A program made the translations under genes and the position numbers. The notes beneath the pieces were generated by a model, which was not told the origin of the DNA, ran no database searches, and worked only from the letters and a program-made list of their open reading frames with translations. A DNA stretch of 64,000 bases from the NCBI RefSeq assembly GCF_017601095.1, contig NZ_JAGFUX010000003.1, positions 124,001 to 188,000 on the forward strand. Reading direction: 5' to 3'. Positions 17,644 through 26,553 of the stretch are shown one piece after another; the stretch's first letter is position 1, and each line of letters opens with the position of its first letter. This DNA comes from Streptococcus suis. Lineage in GTDB: Bacteria; Bacillota; Bacilli; Lactobacillales; Streptococcaceae.

Positions 17644-18882
17644 ATGACTTTTACATTATTAACCGAACATGAATTTGAAACCTTTGTCCATTCTCAACCC
17701 AAGACAAGTTTCGAGCAGTCACTTGAAATGGCAAAATTACGACAAAACCGCAGATACAAGGTCCAGTTTCTTGGATTCAAAAATGGAACTGGAGAAGTGA
17801 CGGTTGCCGCACTTGCCTACTCACAAAAACTCTTTGGCGGAATCAAGATGGAAATTTATTGGGGACCCGTTTACACCTCTTCCTCCTATCTGGCTAGCTT
17901 TTTAAAGGAGTTAAAACACTATGTAAAAAAGCAGAATGTTCTGGAACTGTCCATTATTCCGAATGAAGTCTATCAACTATTTGATAACAACGGAGAAGCT
18001 ATTAGTCAAAAAAATGACGAACTCTTGTCCGTCTATCAAACCTGTGGGTTTACTCATCAAGGATTCCAAACTGGCTATGACGGTAGTCAATTATTTTGGC
18101 AATATGCAAAAGACCTTTCTCATCTGACTCTCGAAAACCTGCGAAAATCTTACACCAAAAAAGGAATACCTTTAGCCAATAAAACAGCCAGCTTTGGTAT
18201 AAAGCTAAAAAAATTAGAAAGAAGCGAACTGCACCTTTTTAAGGACATTACCACTGCTACCTCTCAGCGTCGTAACTATGCTGATAAGAGTTTAGAATAT
18301 TACCAACTCTTCTTTGATGCATTTGGAGATTGTGCCGAGTTTATGTTGGCAACAATCAATTTTTTAGAATATTACTCCAATTTGGACAAAGAGCAGCAAA
18401 AATTAGCACAGAAAATTGAACAATTAAAAGCCGATTTAGATGTTAATCCTGCCTCTGTCAAAAAACAAAACAAACTCCGAGAATATACCGATCAATTCAA
18501 TACATTTACCACACGTAAAGAGGAAGCACAAGAATTGATCAACCAATATGGAGAGCAGGATACCCCTCTTGCAGCCAGTCTCTTTGTCTATACTCCACAA
18601 GAGGCTGTCTACCTCTACAGTGGATCTTATACTGAATTTAACCGTTTCTACGCCCCAGTTGCCTTGCAGGAACATGTCATGCGAACAGCAATTTCAAAAG
18701 AAATTCCTTTCTACAACCTCCTTGGTATCACTGGTCAATTTGATGGTAGTGATGGTGTTTTACGATTCAAACAAAACTTTAACGGCTACATCATCCGCAA
18801 GATGGGAACCTTCCTTCATCACCCATTCCCCATTAAATACCGTCTGATACAAGTATTGAAAAAAATACTGGGACGGCGATAA
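17644..18882 (+). CDS. FemAB-family aminoacyltransferase, MurN-like (copy 2)
   Basis: Also 412 residues and co-linear with the preceding protein: MAKLRQNRRYKVQFLGF, the helical arm, and the same FDGSDGVLRFKQNFNGY block, with many differences elsewhere. It starts 10 nt after the previous stop with AAAGGGAAAC upstream. Two MurN-like enzymes plus one MurM-like enzyme could build a longer or mixed cross-bridge, or provide alternatives. That is inference. Confidence 0.87.
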   Translation: MTFTLLTEHEFETFVHSQPKTSFEQSLEMAKLRQNRRYKVQFLGFKNGTGEVTVAALAYSQKLFGGIKMEIYWGPVYTSSSYLASFLKELKHYVKKQNVLELSIIPNEVYQLFDNNGEAISQKNDELLSVYQTCGFTHQGFQTGYDGSQLFWQYAKDLSHLTLENLRKSYTKKGIPLANKTASFGIKLKKLERSELHLFKDITTATSQRRNYADKSLEYYQLFFDAFGDCAEFMLATINFLEYYSNLDKEQQKLAQKIEQLKADLDVNPASVKKQNKLREYTDQFNTFTTRKEEAQELINQYGEQDTPLAASLFVYTPQEAVYLYSGSYTEFNRFYAPVALQEHVMRTAISKEIPFYNLLGITGQFDGSDGVLRFKQNFNGYIIRKMGTFLHHPFPIKYRLIQVLKKILGRR

Positions 18883-18961
18883 AAACAGCCAATAATAAAA
18901 CTCATCAGTAGTTACTCTCTAGCTCTAAATTATTTATTTACTAATTCATACTTTCAGCCTA

Positions 18962-18998
18962 AAAAATAAGCTTGAACACATCGTTCAAGCTTATTTTT
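18962..18998. terminator. Strong bidirectional terminator
   Basis: A perfect 16-bp stem (AAAAATAAGCTTGAAC and its complement) with a 5-nt loop lies between the FemAB cluster and the convergent flippase gene. Confidence 0.93.
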
Positions 18999-19025
18999 AT
19001 GATTTGATATGATGGAATAATAATC

Positions 19026-20651
19026 CTAAAGATGAAGTTTCTGTCTAAGAGTATGGGCACGTTCTCCAATCAATAAATCGAGCTGGCGAGTTTTCAATCC
19101 CAAAACAATAAAAACCAATCCCCCAATGCTACCTGAAACCATAATATGAACAAAACTGGAAAAATAACCCGTGACTGGAATGATTCCATTAAGGAAGAAT
19201 TCTACTACCCACACGCACGCTCCCATCAGGAGACTAATCCATATGATACTACTGTTGTTTTGTTTTAGAGAATCTATATCAAACGGAACTGCCTGATGAA
19301 TACACCTATAAAACAAGACCAGGGTGACTGCTAGACCAATCGCTGTTGAAATCAAGGAACCATATACTTGGAACAAGTAGATACTAGGAATTTGTATAAG
19401 TAATTTGACAGCAAATCCAATTCCAAAATAGATTAGTCCTTTTTTCTTCTGGAAAACTGCTTGAATTGCAATTCCAAATACGGCATAGAGTCCTTGTAGG
19501 AAAATCAACAAAAGATTGGCAACAAAGAGATGGATAGCTACATCTTCTGATTGACCATAAAAAATTGTATAGAGAGGTTTGGCCAAAAGAACCGCCCCAA
19601 GAATGACCGGAGTCACAAAGATAAACATCATTTGTAAATTGCTGGATATGAGACGAGCAGTTTCTTTAAAATCCTTCTGAATATAACTCTCTGTAATCAA
19701 TAAAAATGCAACACCACTAATCGAATTAGCAATGCCAATAATCAACATCGTAATCTTACTTGGATTTGCCACTAGATAAGAGTACAGAGTCAGCAGCCTT
19801 TCTCCCGTAAGGTCGGTAAACTGCTTCATAGTATTGATAAAAGTCAGTTGGTCAACAAATTGATACAACTGGATAATCATACCAAGTATGATTATCGGAA
19901 CAGCTTCCTTCAAGGTTTCAATGATCAATACTTTGATATTGACTTCCACAGAAGTTGGCTTTTTCTGCAAGATTTTTTTCAAATGCCCCGATTTTTGAAG
20001 CTCAATCACTAAAACAATCACACTTGCAAGCATACCAATGAATGCGGCAAAGGTTGATTGAGTGACAGCATCTAGATAGTTTCCTGAACCCATCTTCATA
20101 ATGGCATAAGTTGTAGAAAGAATCCATACAACACGCACAATTTGTTCTACAATCATACTAATGGCAAATGGACGCATATCATGGTAGCCTTGGAAAAATC
20201 CTCGAATGATGCTCATTGCTGGGAAGATAAATAAAGGCGGAACCAAACTATACATAATAGGAATAAGATCCGTAGGTTCACCTGAAGCAGCCGATAATAA
20301 TGGAGACGAAATAAACATTAGGACTGCTGAAAAAGCACCCATCACCAGCATGAATTTTAAAAATTCTCTTACTAGGTAGTAAGAAATATCCTGCCTCCCC
20401 TTAGCATTATATTGAGTGATTTGCTTTGCTACCGCTGTTGGAATACCAATCGTTGAAAAAGATAAGAAATTAGCATAGACTTGATATCCCATACTGAACA
20501 AGGCGTTAGCTTCTGATTTGTATTCTCCCATCCAAATAAGCCAAGGGATAATATAGATAATACCTAATAACCTACTGATGATATTTCCCGCAGTAATCCA
20601 GATGGCTCCCTTCACCATCTTCTCCTGACGTTGATTATTTACTTCTGACAT
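19026..20651 (-). CDS. murJ: MurJ/YtgP-type lipid II flippase (MVF/polysaccharide export superfamily)
   Basis: A 541-residue membrane protein with about 14 helices. Its N-terminus, KGAIWITAGNIISRLLGIIY, is typical of MOP-superfamily flippases, and IIRGFFQGYHDMRPFA is the conserved loop of the YtgP group. Streptococcal YtgP is the MurJ-equivalent that flips lipid II. The convergent cluster of enzymes that modify the lipid II peptide fits this. GAGGAAAG precedes the ATG. A Wzx-type flippase for another polysaccharide is less likely. Confidence 0.87.
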   Translation of the reverse strand: MSEVNNQRQEKMVKGAIWITAGNIISRLLGIIYIIPWLIWMGEYKSEANALFSMGYQVYANFLSFSTIGIPTAVAKQITQYNAKGRQDISYYLVREFLKFMLVMGAFSAVLMFISSPLLSAASGEPTDLIPIMYSLVPPLFIFPAMSIIRGFFQGYHDMRPFAISMIVEQIVRVVWILSTTYAIMKMGSGNYLDAVTQSTFAAFIGMLASVIVLVIELQKSGHLKKILQKKPTSVEVNIKVLIIETLKEAVPIIILGMIIQLYQFVDQLTFINTMKQFTDLTGERLLTLYSYLVANPSKITMLIIGIANSISGVAFLLITESYIQKDFKETARLISSNLQMMFIFVTPVILGAVLLAKPLYTIFYGQSEDVAIHLFVANLLLIFLQGLYAVFGIAIQAVFQKKKGLIYFGIGFAVKLLIQIPSIYLFQVYGSLISTAIGLAVTLVLFYRCIHQAVPFDIDSLKQNNSSIIWISLLMGACVWVVEFFLNGIIPVTGYFSSFVHIMVSGSIGGLVFIVLGLKTRQLDLLIGERAHTLRQKLHL

Positions 20652-20682
20652 TATTTACTTTCCTCACTTGTATAACTCCTAC

Positions 20683-20711
20683 ATTATAAACTTTTTCAAC
20701 AAACTTGTAAA
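20683..20711 (-). promoter_or_regulatory. Promoter of the flippase gene
   Basis: Minus strand TTTACA (20706-20711), a 17-nt spacer and TATAAT (20683-20688), 31 nt before the ATG. Confidence 0.75.
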
Positions 20712-20951
20712 TTAGCAACATAATAATCCAGACATGTGCACTTTACTAAGAACTGATCGTATCTTACATATCAATTACGAATTCCATATCAATCTATTTA
20801 TTTACAATTGAAGTCTTATTATGTTTCCGACTCCATTTAGAAAACACTACTTTACTTTTTAAATAACTTTAAACAAATATTTACTAAGTAATAAAAAACT
20901 TATCAAATAAAAAAGAAATGGATTATTTTTGAGCTAATCAAAAAAACTATG

Positions 20952-20989
20952 AAAAAGGGTTTAGTTCTGAACTATTCAGAACCAAACCC
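20952..20989 (-). terminator. tpiA terminator
   Basis: Minus strand GGGTTTGGTTCTGA, a short loop, TCAGAACTAAACCC, then TTTTT. Confidence 0.88.
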
Positions 20990-21046
20990 AAACAATACTT
21001 AATCAGCTAGCCATAGTAGAAACAGCTCACTTATGATTATTATTAA

Positions 21047-21823
<777 letters not shown>

Positions 21824-21834
21824 TTACAAAGCCC

Positions 21835-21863
21835 ATTATAGCATAAAATCAGGCAAGGATAAA
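21835..21863 (-). promoter_or_regulatory. tpiA promoter
   Basis: Minus strand TTTATC (21858-21863), a 17-nt spacer ending TGC, and TATAAT (21835-21840). Confidence 0.75.
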
Positions 21864-21894
21864 GCATTTCCGTGCATTTTATGAATACTTACAG

Positions 21895-21923
21895 AAAAAC
21901 TCTCTACCCGAAAGTAGAGAGTT
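21895..21923 (-). terminator. tuf terminator
   Basis: Minus strand AACTCTCTAC, 6-nt loop, GTAGAGAGTT, followed by T residues. Confidence 0.9.
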
Positions 21924-21972
21924 ACAATTTAGTTGTCTGACTATAATTGTTATTTCTGGGAACTCAATCGAA

Positions 21973-23169
21973 TTAAGCTTCGATTTCTGTAACCATACCT
22001 GAACCAACAGTACGTCCACCTTCACGGATAGAGAAAGTAGTACCTTGTTCAACGGCGATTGGGTGGATCAATTCAACGTCGATAGTAACGTTATCACCAG
22101 GCATTACCATTTCAGTACCTTCTGGCAATTTGATTGAACCAGTTACGTCAGTTGTACGGAAGTAGAACTGTGGACGGTAGTTGTCGAAGAATGGAGTGTG
22201 ACGTCCACCTTCTTCTTTAGTAAGGATGTAAACTTCACCTTTGAATTTAGTGTGTGGGTTGATAGAACCTGGTTTAGAGATAACTTGACCACGTTCGATT
22301 TCATCACGTTGAACACCACGAAGAAGCACACCAACGTTATCGCCGGCAAGACCTTCGTCAAGTTGTTTACGGAACATTTCAACACCAGTTACAACTGCTT
22401 TAGATTTTTCTTCTTGAAGACCAACGATTTCGATTTCGTCGTTGACACGAACTGTACCACGGTCGATACGTCCTGAAGCTACAGTACCACGACCAGTGAT
22501 TGAGAATACGTCCTCGACTGGAAGCAACAATGGTTTGTCAGTGTCGCGTTCTGGTTCTGGAATGTACTCATCAACAGTGTTCATCAATTCCATAACGATG
22601 TCTTCGTATTTAGCGTCACCTTCAAGGGCTTTAAGAGCTGAACCTTGGATAACTGGAAGATCATCACCTGGGAAATCGTATTCTGAAAGAAGGTCACGGA
22701 TTTCCATTTCAACCAACTCAAGCAATTCTTCGTCGTCAACCAAGTCAACTTTGTTCATGAAGACGATAAGGTGTTTAACACCAACCTGACGTGAAAGAAG
22801 GATGTGCTCACGAGTTTGTGGCATTGGACCGTCAGTTGAAGCTACTACAAGGATCGCACCGTCCATCTGAGCGGCACCAGTGATCATGTTTTTAACGTAG
22901 TCCGCGTGTCCTGGAGCGTCGATGTGAGCGTAGTGGCGTTTTTCAGTTTCGTACTCAACGTGTGCAGTGTTGATAGTGATACCGCGCTCGCGCTCTTCTG
23001 GAGCAGCATCGATAGACGCATAGTCTTTAGGTTGGTTAACTGATGAAGGCAAGCGACGTGCCAATACAGTTGTGATAGCTGCAGTCAAAGTAGTTTTACC
23101 GTGGTCAACGTGTCCAATTGTACCAATGTTAACGTGGGGTTTACTACGATCGTATTTTTCTTTTGCCAT
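21973..23169 (-). CDS. tuf: Translation elongation factor Tu
   Basis: A 398-residue GTPase delivering aminoacyl-tRNA to the ribosome. It has the P-loop GHVDHGKTT, switch [14 protein letters not shown], and NKVD in MNKVDLVDD. The start at 23169 ([12 protein letters not shown]) is the family start; GGAGG lies 11 nt upstream. Codon choice is strongly biased, as in highly expressed genes. Monocistronic, with its own promoter and terminator. Confidence 0.98.
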   Translation of the reverse strand: MAKEKYDRSKPHVNIGTIGHVDHGKTTLTAAITTVLARRLPSSVNQPKDYASIDAAPEERERGITINTAHVEYETEKRHYAHIDAPGHADYVKNMITGAAQMDGAILVVASTDGPMPQTREHILLSRQVGVKHLIVFMNKVDLVDDEELLELVEMEIRDLLSEYDFPGDDLPVIQGSALKALEGDAKYEDIVMELMNTVDEYIPEPERDTDKPLLLPVEDVFSITGRGTVASGRIDRGTVRVNDEIEIVGLQEEKSKAVVTGVEMFRKQLDEGLAGDNVGVLLRGVQRDEIERGQVISKPGSINPHTKFKGEVYILTKEEGGRHTPFFDNYRPQFYFRTTDVTGSIKLPEGTEMVMPGDNVTIDVELIHPIAVEQGTTFSIREGGRTVGSGMVTEIEA

Positions 23170-23241
23170 TTTGGTAAAAGCCTCCAATAAAATATATTTT
23201 ATAGATAGACAGTAGGCAATACGGTCTAACTTTACCTTACT

Positions 23242-23269
23242 ATTCTATCAAATTGTAGCAGAAATGCAA
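23242..23269 (-). promoter_or_regulatory. tuf promoter
   Basis: Minus strand TTGCAT (23264-23269), a 16-nt spacer and TAGAAT (23242-23247), leaving a ~65-nt leader. The remaining DNA up to 23422 shows nothing else. Confidence 0.65.
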
Positions 23270-23422
23270 GCATTTTCTATCGTTTTTTAATTTATTGCCG
23301 ATTCCTGCTAGCCGGCTTCCAACTTTCTGGATGAATATTTCGCATTTCCAAATCACAATTGAGTAAAAATATAACTACCCTACTTATTCCAATAGTACAA
23401 ACTACCCCTTCAACCATACTTT

Positions 23423-24364
23423 CTATTCTCCAACTAGTTGATAATATGGTTGGTTTTGTATGCTAGCTCCGATACTGGCTGCGTAAATCCAATCTTGACC
23501 GACTAGCTCTGCCATGTCTTCTGCTCTGCCTGTCAAAATTATGCCTGCAAAGCGTGTCTTACTACCATCTTGGTTTTCAGCAATGAATTGCTTGATTTCC
23601 TGGTCGATCCCCTCTTCCTTGTAATATGATTGTAGGTCTTCGGATTGTAAATTGGTGAGAAACTGTTGGTATTCTGTTTGAAAGCCCATCATTTTCTCTT
23701 TGTTAAACCAGACACGTTGGTAGCTTTTTAGACCATATAAGTCTGCCGGCCCTGCCCACATATCGTAATTGGACAGCGGTCCAATCCAGTACCAGTTAAT
23801 CGATAGTGCTTCTGGAATCTTGTCTTGGATTTCAGAAAAGGTATAGCCCTGATCAAAAGTAATGGCTACTTCAACCAACTGGCCTTGCATTTGACTGGTG
23901 TAGGCAAGGTCCTGATGTGGTGGCATCTGTTCTGCCATTTCCGCATCCACACTAAAGAATTGGGGGTATTTTTGCCGCAAACCGTAAGTTGAATAATAAC
24001 CAAATGCGTCAACAACCTCTTCTCTTGCTAGGTCAATCGTATGCTGGCCGATGGAGTAGGCTCCCTCAAAAGACTCGTAGGGCACCTCAATTCCTGCTAA
24101 GGTTTTGTAGCGATCGGCTCGGAAGGTTCCCGAAAACGGACTAATTGCGTTGGTAGCCCACCGATCAAACTGAATATTAGGATAGGCAATATTGGACAAG
24201 TTATACACATAATCTTGCAGTTGGTCACGATGTCTAGTGGCTAGGGTTTTTCCGATGGTGTAGAGGGAATAAAGACTAGCGCATACCACAAAAAAACTGA
24301 CCAGGAGGATCTTCAAATTTAACCTACGATTTTTCTTCTTTGCTAATAATTCTAATGCTTCCAT
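23423..24364 (-). CDS. Membrane-anchored anti-sigma factor, sigma-factor-regulator family (module A)
   Basis: A 313-residue type II membrane protein: ~18 basic cytoplasmic residues, one helix (about 18-40, ILLVSFFVVCASLYSLYTIG) and a ~270-residue outside domain. It contains GQLVEVAITFD, NWYWIG and the C-terminal AGIILTGRAEDMA...QNQPYYQL. This layout matches the Sigma_reg_N/Sigma_reg_C families encoded beside ECF sigma factors. No zinc anti-sigma domain is visible. ATG 24364 is chosen over the TTG at 24370 because AAAGGA lies 7 nt upstream. It overlaps the sigma gene by 41 nt. Confidence 0.82.
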   Translation of the reverse strand: MEALELLAKKKNRRLNLKILLVSFFVVCASLYSLYTIGKTLATRHRDQLQDYVYNLSNIAYPNIQFDRWATNAISPFSGTFRADRYKTLAGIEVPYESFEGAYSIGQHTIDLAREEVVDAFGYYSTYGLRQKYPQFFSVDAEMAEQMPPHQDLAYTSQMQGQLVEVAITFDQGYTFSEIQDKIPEALSINWYWIGPLSNYDMWAGPADLYGLKSYQRVWFNKEKMMGFQTEYQQFLTNLQSEDLQSYYKEEGIDQEIKQFIAENQDGSKTRFAGIILTGRAEDMAELVGQDWIYAASIGASIQNQPYYQLVGE

Positions 24365-24857
24365 TTCCAAATCCTTTCTCTTCTAATTGTTTTTTTAGCT
24401 TTTTCCTACTCCGAAAGAGACTAACCTTGACCTTACTTAGTCCCCATCCTAAGAGAGCTGCGATTTCCTTTTGGGAAAAGCCCTGAAAGTACATCAAGTC
24501 AAGGAGCAATTGATCTTGCTTGGGCAGACGAACTACAATTTCTTTTAGTTCTTCATAACAGGCATTCTCAAAAGGAGCAAGAGCTTGCTCTCCCAAAAAC
24601 GAAGCCTGCAAGAGTTCCATATAGCGAACCTGCCGACGGTATTTGTCTATATAGCGCCGAATGGAAGATCGGTACATCCATGCTCGCAACTTCTCCTGGC
24701 GAATGGTAGTCGGAATTTCCAGCAATTTTACGAAAACATCTTGCACCACATCTTCTGCCTGTTCTGGAGGAATGCCTGACTTGACCAAATAGGCAATGAT
24801 TTCCTTGGCAAAGCCAATCAATTCTGTTTCATAGGAATCCAGTTTCAGTATCGCCAC
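24324..24857 (-). CDS. ECF-type RNA polymerase sigma factor (module A)
   Basis: A 177-residue sigma-70-family protein. Region 2 is EQAEDVVQDVFVKLLEIP...AWMYRSSIRRYIDKYRR; region 4 is LPKQDQLLLDLMYFQGFSQKEIAALLG...VKVSLFRSRKKL. It has no sigma 1.1 or region 3, as in ECF factors. The start is odd: GTG at 24857 directly abuts AAAAGGAG, ATA and CTG codons follow, and CTG at 24848 has ideal spacing. The paralogue at 26440 uses ATG. An ECF-like promoter lies upstream. Confidence 0.87.
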   Translation of the reverse strand: MAILKLDSYETELIGFAKEIIAYLVKSGIPPEQAEDVVQDVFVKLLEIPTTIRQEKLRAWMYRSSIRRYIDKYRRQVRYMELLQASFLGEQALAPFENACYEELKEIVVRLPKQDQLLLDLMYFQGFSQKEIAALLGWGLSKVKVSLFRSRKKLKKQLEEKGFGNGSIRIISKEEKS

Positions 24858-24889
24858 CTCCTTTTCGCTAGCTTCCTTTCACTTATTGG

Positions 24890-24914
24890 ACGAATGGATT
24901 TCTGGAAAAGTTAC
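24890..24914 (-). promoter_or_regulatory. Predicted ECF-type promoter of module A
   Basis: Minus strand GTAAC (24910-24914), a 17-nt spacer and CGT (24890-24892). The AAC -35 and CGT -10 are ECF-like. The downstream stretch TTCGT...AGTGAAAGGA is shared with module B. Confidence 0.65.
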
Positions 24915-24946
24915 ATTTATTATCATTTTAACATATTGTTAACAAG

Positions 24947-24974
24947 AAAAATCTGAGAACCAATCTCAGATTTT
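24947..24974 (-). terminator. Terminator of module B operon
   Basis: Minus strand AAAATCTGAGA, 6-nt loop, TCTCAGATTTTT, placed just before the module A promoter. Confidence 0.9.
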
Positions 24975-24981
24975 AGCTTAT

Positions 24982-25950
24982 TTATTCCAAATGAAGTTGA
25001 TAATATGGCTGATTTTGAACAGAAGCTCCGATACTCGAAGCAAAAATCCAGTCCTTACCCTCAAGTTGGGCAAAGTCCTCTGCATTGCCCGTTAGGATAA
25101 TGCCTGCGAACTCCAGCTGATCAATCTCTTCTTGATTGGTGAAGTCTGTATCGCCAAACTTGTCGATAAAGGCCTGTAAGTCATCCACAGGTATGTCTAG
25201 ATACTCCGCTCTCCCTCGATCCCCTGTTTCTAAGAACTCTTCCATAAAATCGATACCTGTCATATAATCATCCGGCATGGCCGAAAAGACCAGTTGAATA
25301 TCCTCTGGCTCTAATCCCAAAAGCTGCTCTGGACGATAGTAATAGGTACTCTGCTTTCCTTCGGTCCCTATCCAATACCAATTTTGCTTGAGGTTGCTGG
25401 GAATCCTTTCCTTTATTTCTGCTAAGCTGTACTTCTTATCAAAGGAAATAGCCACTTCTACCAGTTGACCGCTCATATCTCTTAGATAGGGCAATTCAGT
25501 GGCAATGTCTTGAACACTCCAAACGGACTCTTTTGTATTGTAAAAAACGGGTACCTTTGTATTGGTTGAATGATCATATAGGTATTTGAAGGTACTACCA
25601 GGTAAATGCTGGGCAAAGTCATAATGACTATCAAACAGGTCATAGTAGATTTCATGTTGACCAAAAGCCATTGGAACACCGTCTAAATCCTTGTACAAAT
25701 CGAAGTAGAGCTTCCCAGATACATAACTCGTACTTTGGATTTTAATGCCATCATGATTTATATTTGGATAGGCGATTTCCATTAGCATCGTTTGTTCCCA
25801 CACCTCACGACCTTCTCGTGCACCGACAATTATTTTTACAGTTTGAATACCAATCAACAATAAGATAAAGCCGATGAACGATGAAAGCCCAACTGTCTTC
25901 CATAAATTCTTCCGCTTACTCTTTTTTGTCACTTCTTCAAAAGTCTTCAT
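24982..25950 (-). CDS. Membrane-anchored anti-sigma factor, sigma-factor-regulator family (module B)
   Basis: A 322-residue paralogue of the module A protein: ~18 cytoplasmic residues, one helix (VGLSSFIGFILLLIGIQTV) and an external domain. It shares GQLVEVAISFD, NWYWIG and AGIILTGNAEDFA...QNQPYYQL at the same positions. The second ATG (25950) is chosen because GAGGG lies 7 nt upstream, against 1 nt for the ATG at 25956. It overlaps the sigma gene by 14 nt, implying coupled synthesis and a 1:1 pair. Confidence 0.82.
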   Translation of the reverse strand: MKTFEEVTKKSKRKNLWKTVGLSSFIGFILLLIGIQTVKIIVGAREGREVWEQTMLMEIAYPNINHDGIKIQSTSYVSGKLYFDLYKDLDGVPMAFGQHEIYYDLFDSHYDFAQHLPGSTFKYLYDHSTNTKVPVFYNTKESVWSVQDIATELPYLRDMSGQLVEVAISFDKKYSLAEIKERIPSNLKQNWYWIGTEGKQSTYYYRPEQLLGLEPEDIQLVFSAMPDDYMTGIDFMEEFLETGDRGRAEYLDIPVDDLQAFIDKFGDTDFTNQEEIDQLEFAGIILTGNAEDFAQLEGKDWIFASSIGASVQNQPYYQLHLE

Positions 25951-26440
25951 AGTCATACCCTCTCTCTTCTAGTATTTTCCTCAACTGCTTGCGTCCGCGG
26001 TAAAGGATAATTTTCACCCAACTTTGACCAGTCCCTAAGATATGGGCAACTTCTTTGACACTCATATCTTGAAAATAATAGAGGTCAATCACTTGCCGGT
26101 ATTTTTCTGGCAGGTCTGCAACTGCTTGATATAGTTCTTCATAGCATTCTTGGTCATAGACTAAAAGGTCTTCTCTTCTAAAAAACTCATTTTGTAAAAT
26201 TTCATGGTAGCGCTTGTCTCGCCTGTATTTGTCAATGTAAGCCCGAACTGCTGAACGGTAAAGCCAGGCTCTTAGTTTTTCGAAAGGAAGGACAAGCTCT
26301 GCTTCTAAAATTTTCACTAGTATATCCTGTGCGATGTCCTGACTATCTGCATAGTTGGCGCCAGATTTTTGTAGATAGTAGGAAATCTCCTCAGCAATAC
26401 CAATGACTTCTTTTTCATATTGATCAAGTTTGATACTCAT
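25937..26440 (-). CDS. ECF-type RNA polymerase sigma factor (module B)
   Basis: A 167-residue ECF sigma factor, paralogous to the 24324-24857 product. Region 2 is DSQDIAQDILVKILEAE...AWLYRSAVRAYIDKYRR; region 4 is LPEKYRQVIDLYYFQDMSVKEVAHILG...VKIILYRGRKQL. AAAGGAGG precedes the ATG closely. It is expected to be held at the membrane by the overlapping downstream anti-sigma gene and released by an envelope signal. The inducing signal is unknown. Confidence 0.9.
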   Translation of the reverse strand: MSIKLDQYEKEVIGIAEEISYYLQKSGANYADSQDIAQDILVKILEAELVLPFEKLRAWLYRSAVRAYIDKYRRDKRYHEILQNEFFRREDLLVYDQECYEELYQAVADLPEKYRQVIDLYYFQDMSVKEVAHILGTGQSWVKIILYRGRKQLRKILEERGYDYEDF

Positions 26441-26460
26441 CTCCTCCTTTCACTAGTAAA

Positions 26461-26484
26461 ACGAATAAAGGATAATTTGGTTAC
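26461..26484 (-). promoter_or_regulatory. Predicted ECF-type promoter of module B
   Basis: Minus strand GTAAC (26480-26484), a 16-nt spacer and CGT (26461-26463), 20 nt before the start codon. Confidence 0.65.
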
Positions 26485-26520
26485 GCTTTCTTATAAATAT
26501 TATATATTTTTAGAATAGAA

Positions 26521-26548
26521 AAAAACAACCTCAAAAGAAGTTGTTTTT
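26521..26548 (-). terminator. ppc terminator
   Basis: Minus strand AAAAACAACTTC, short loop, GAGGTTGTTTTTTT. Confidence 0.88.
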
Positions 26549-26553
26549 CCTGA

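Larger units (their letters stand above)
20652..21046. other. Intergenic region between the flippase gene and tpiA
   Basis: 395 nt, very AT-rich. It holds the flippase promoter at its left end and the tpiA terminator at 20952-20989. Between ~20715 and 20950 I see no convincing gene, RNA or repeat. Confidence 0.6.
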
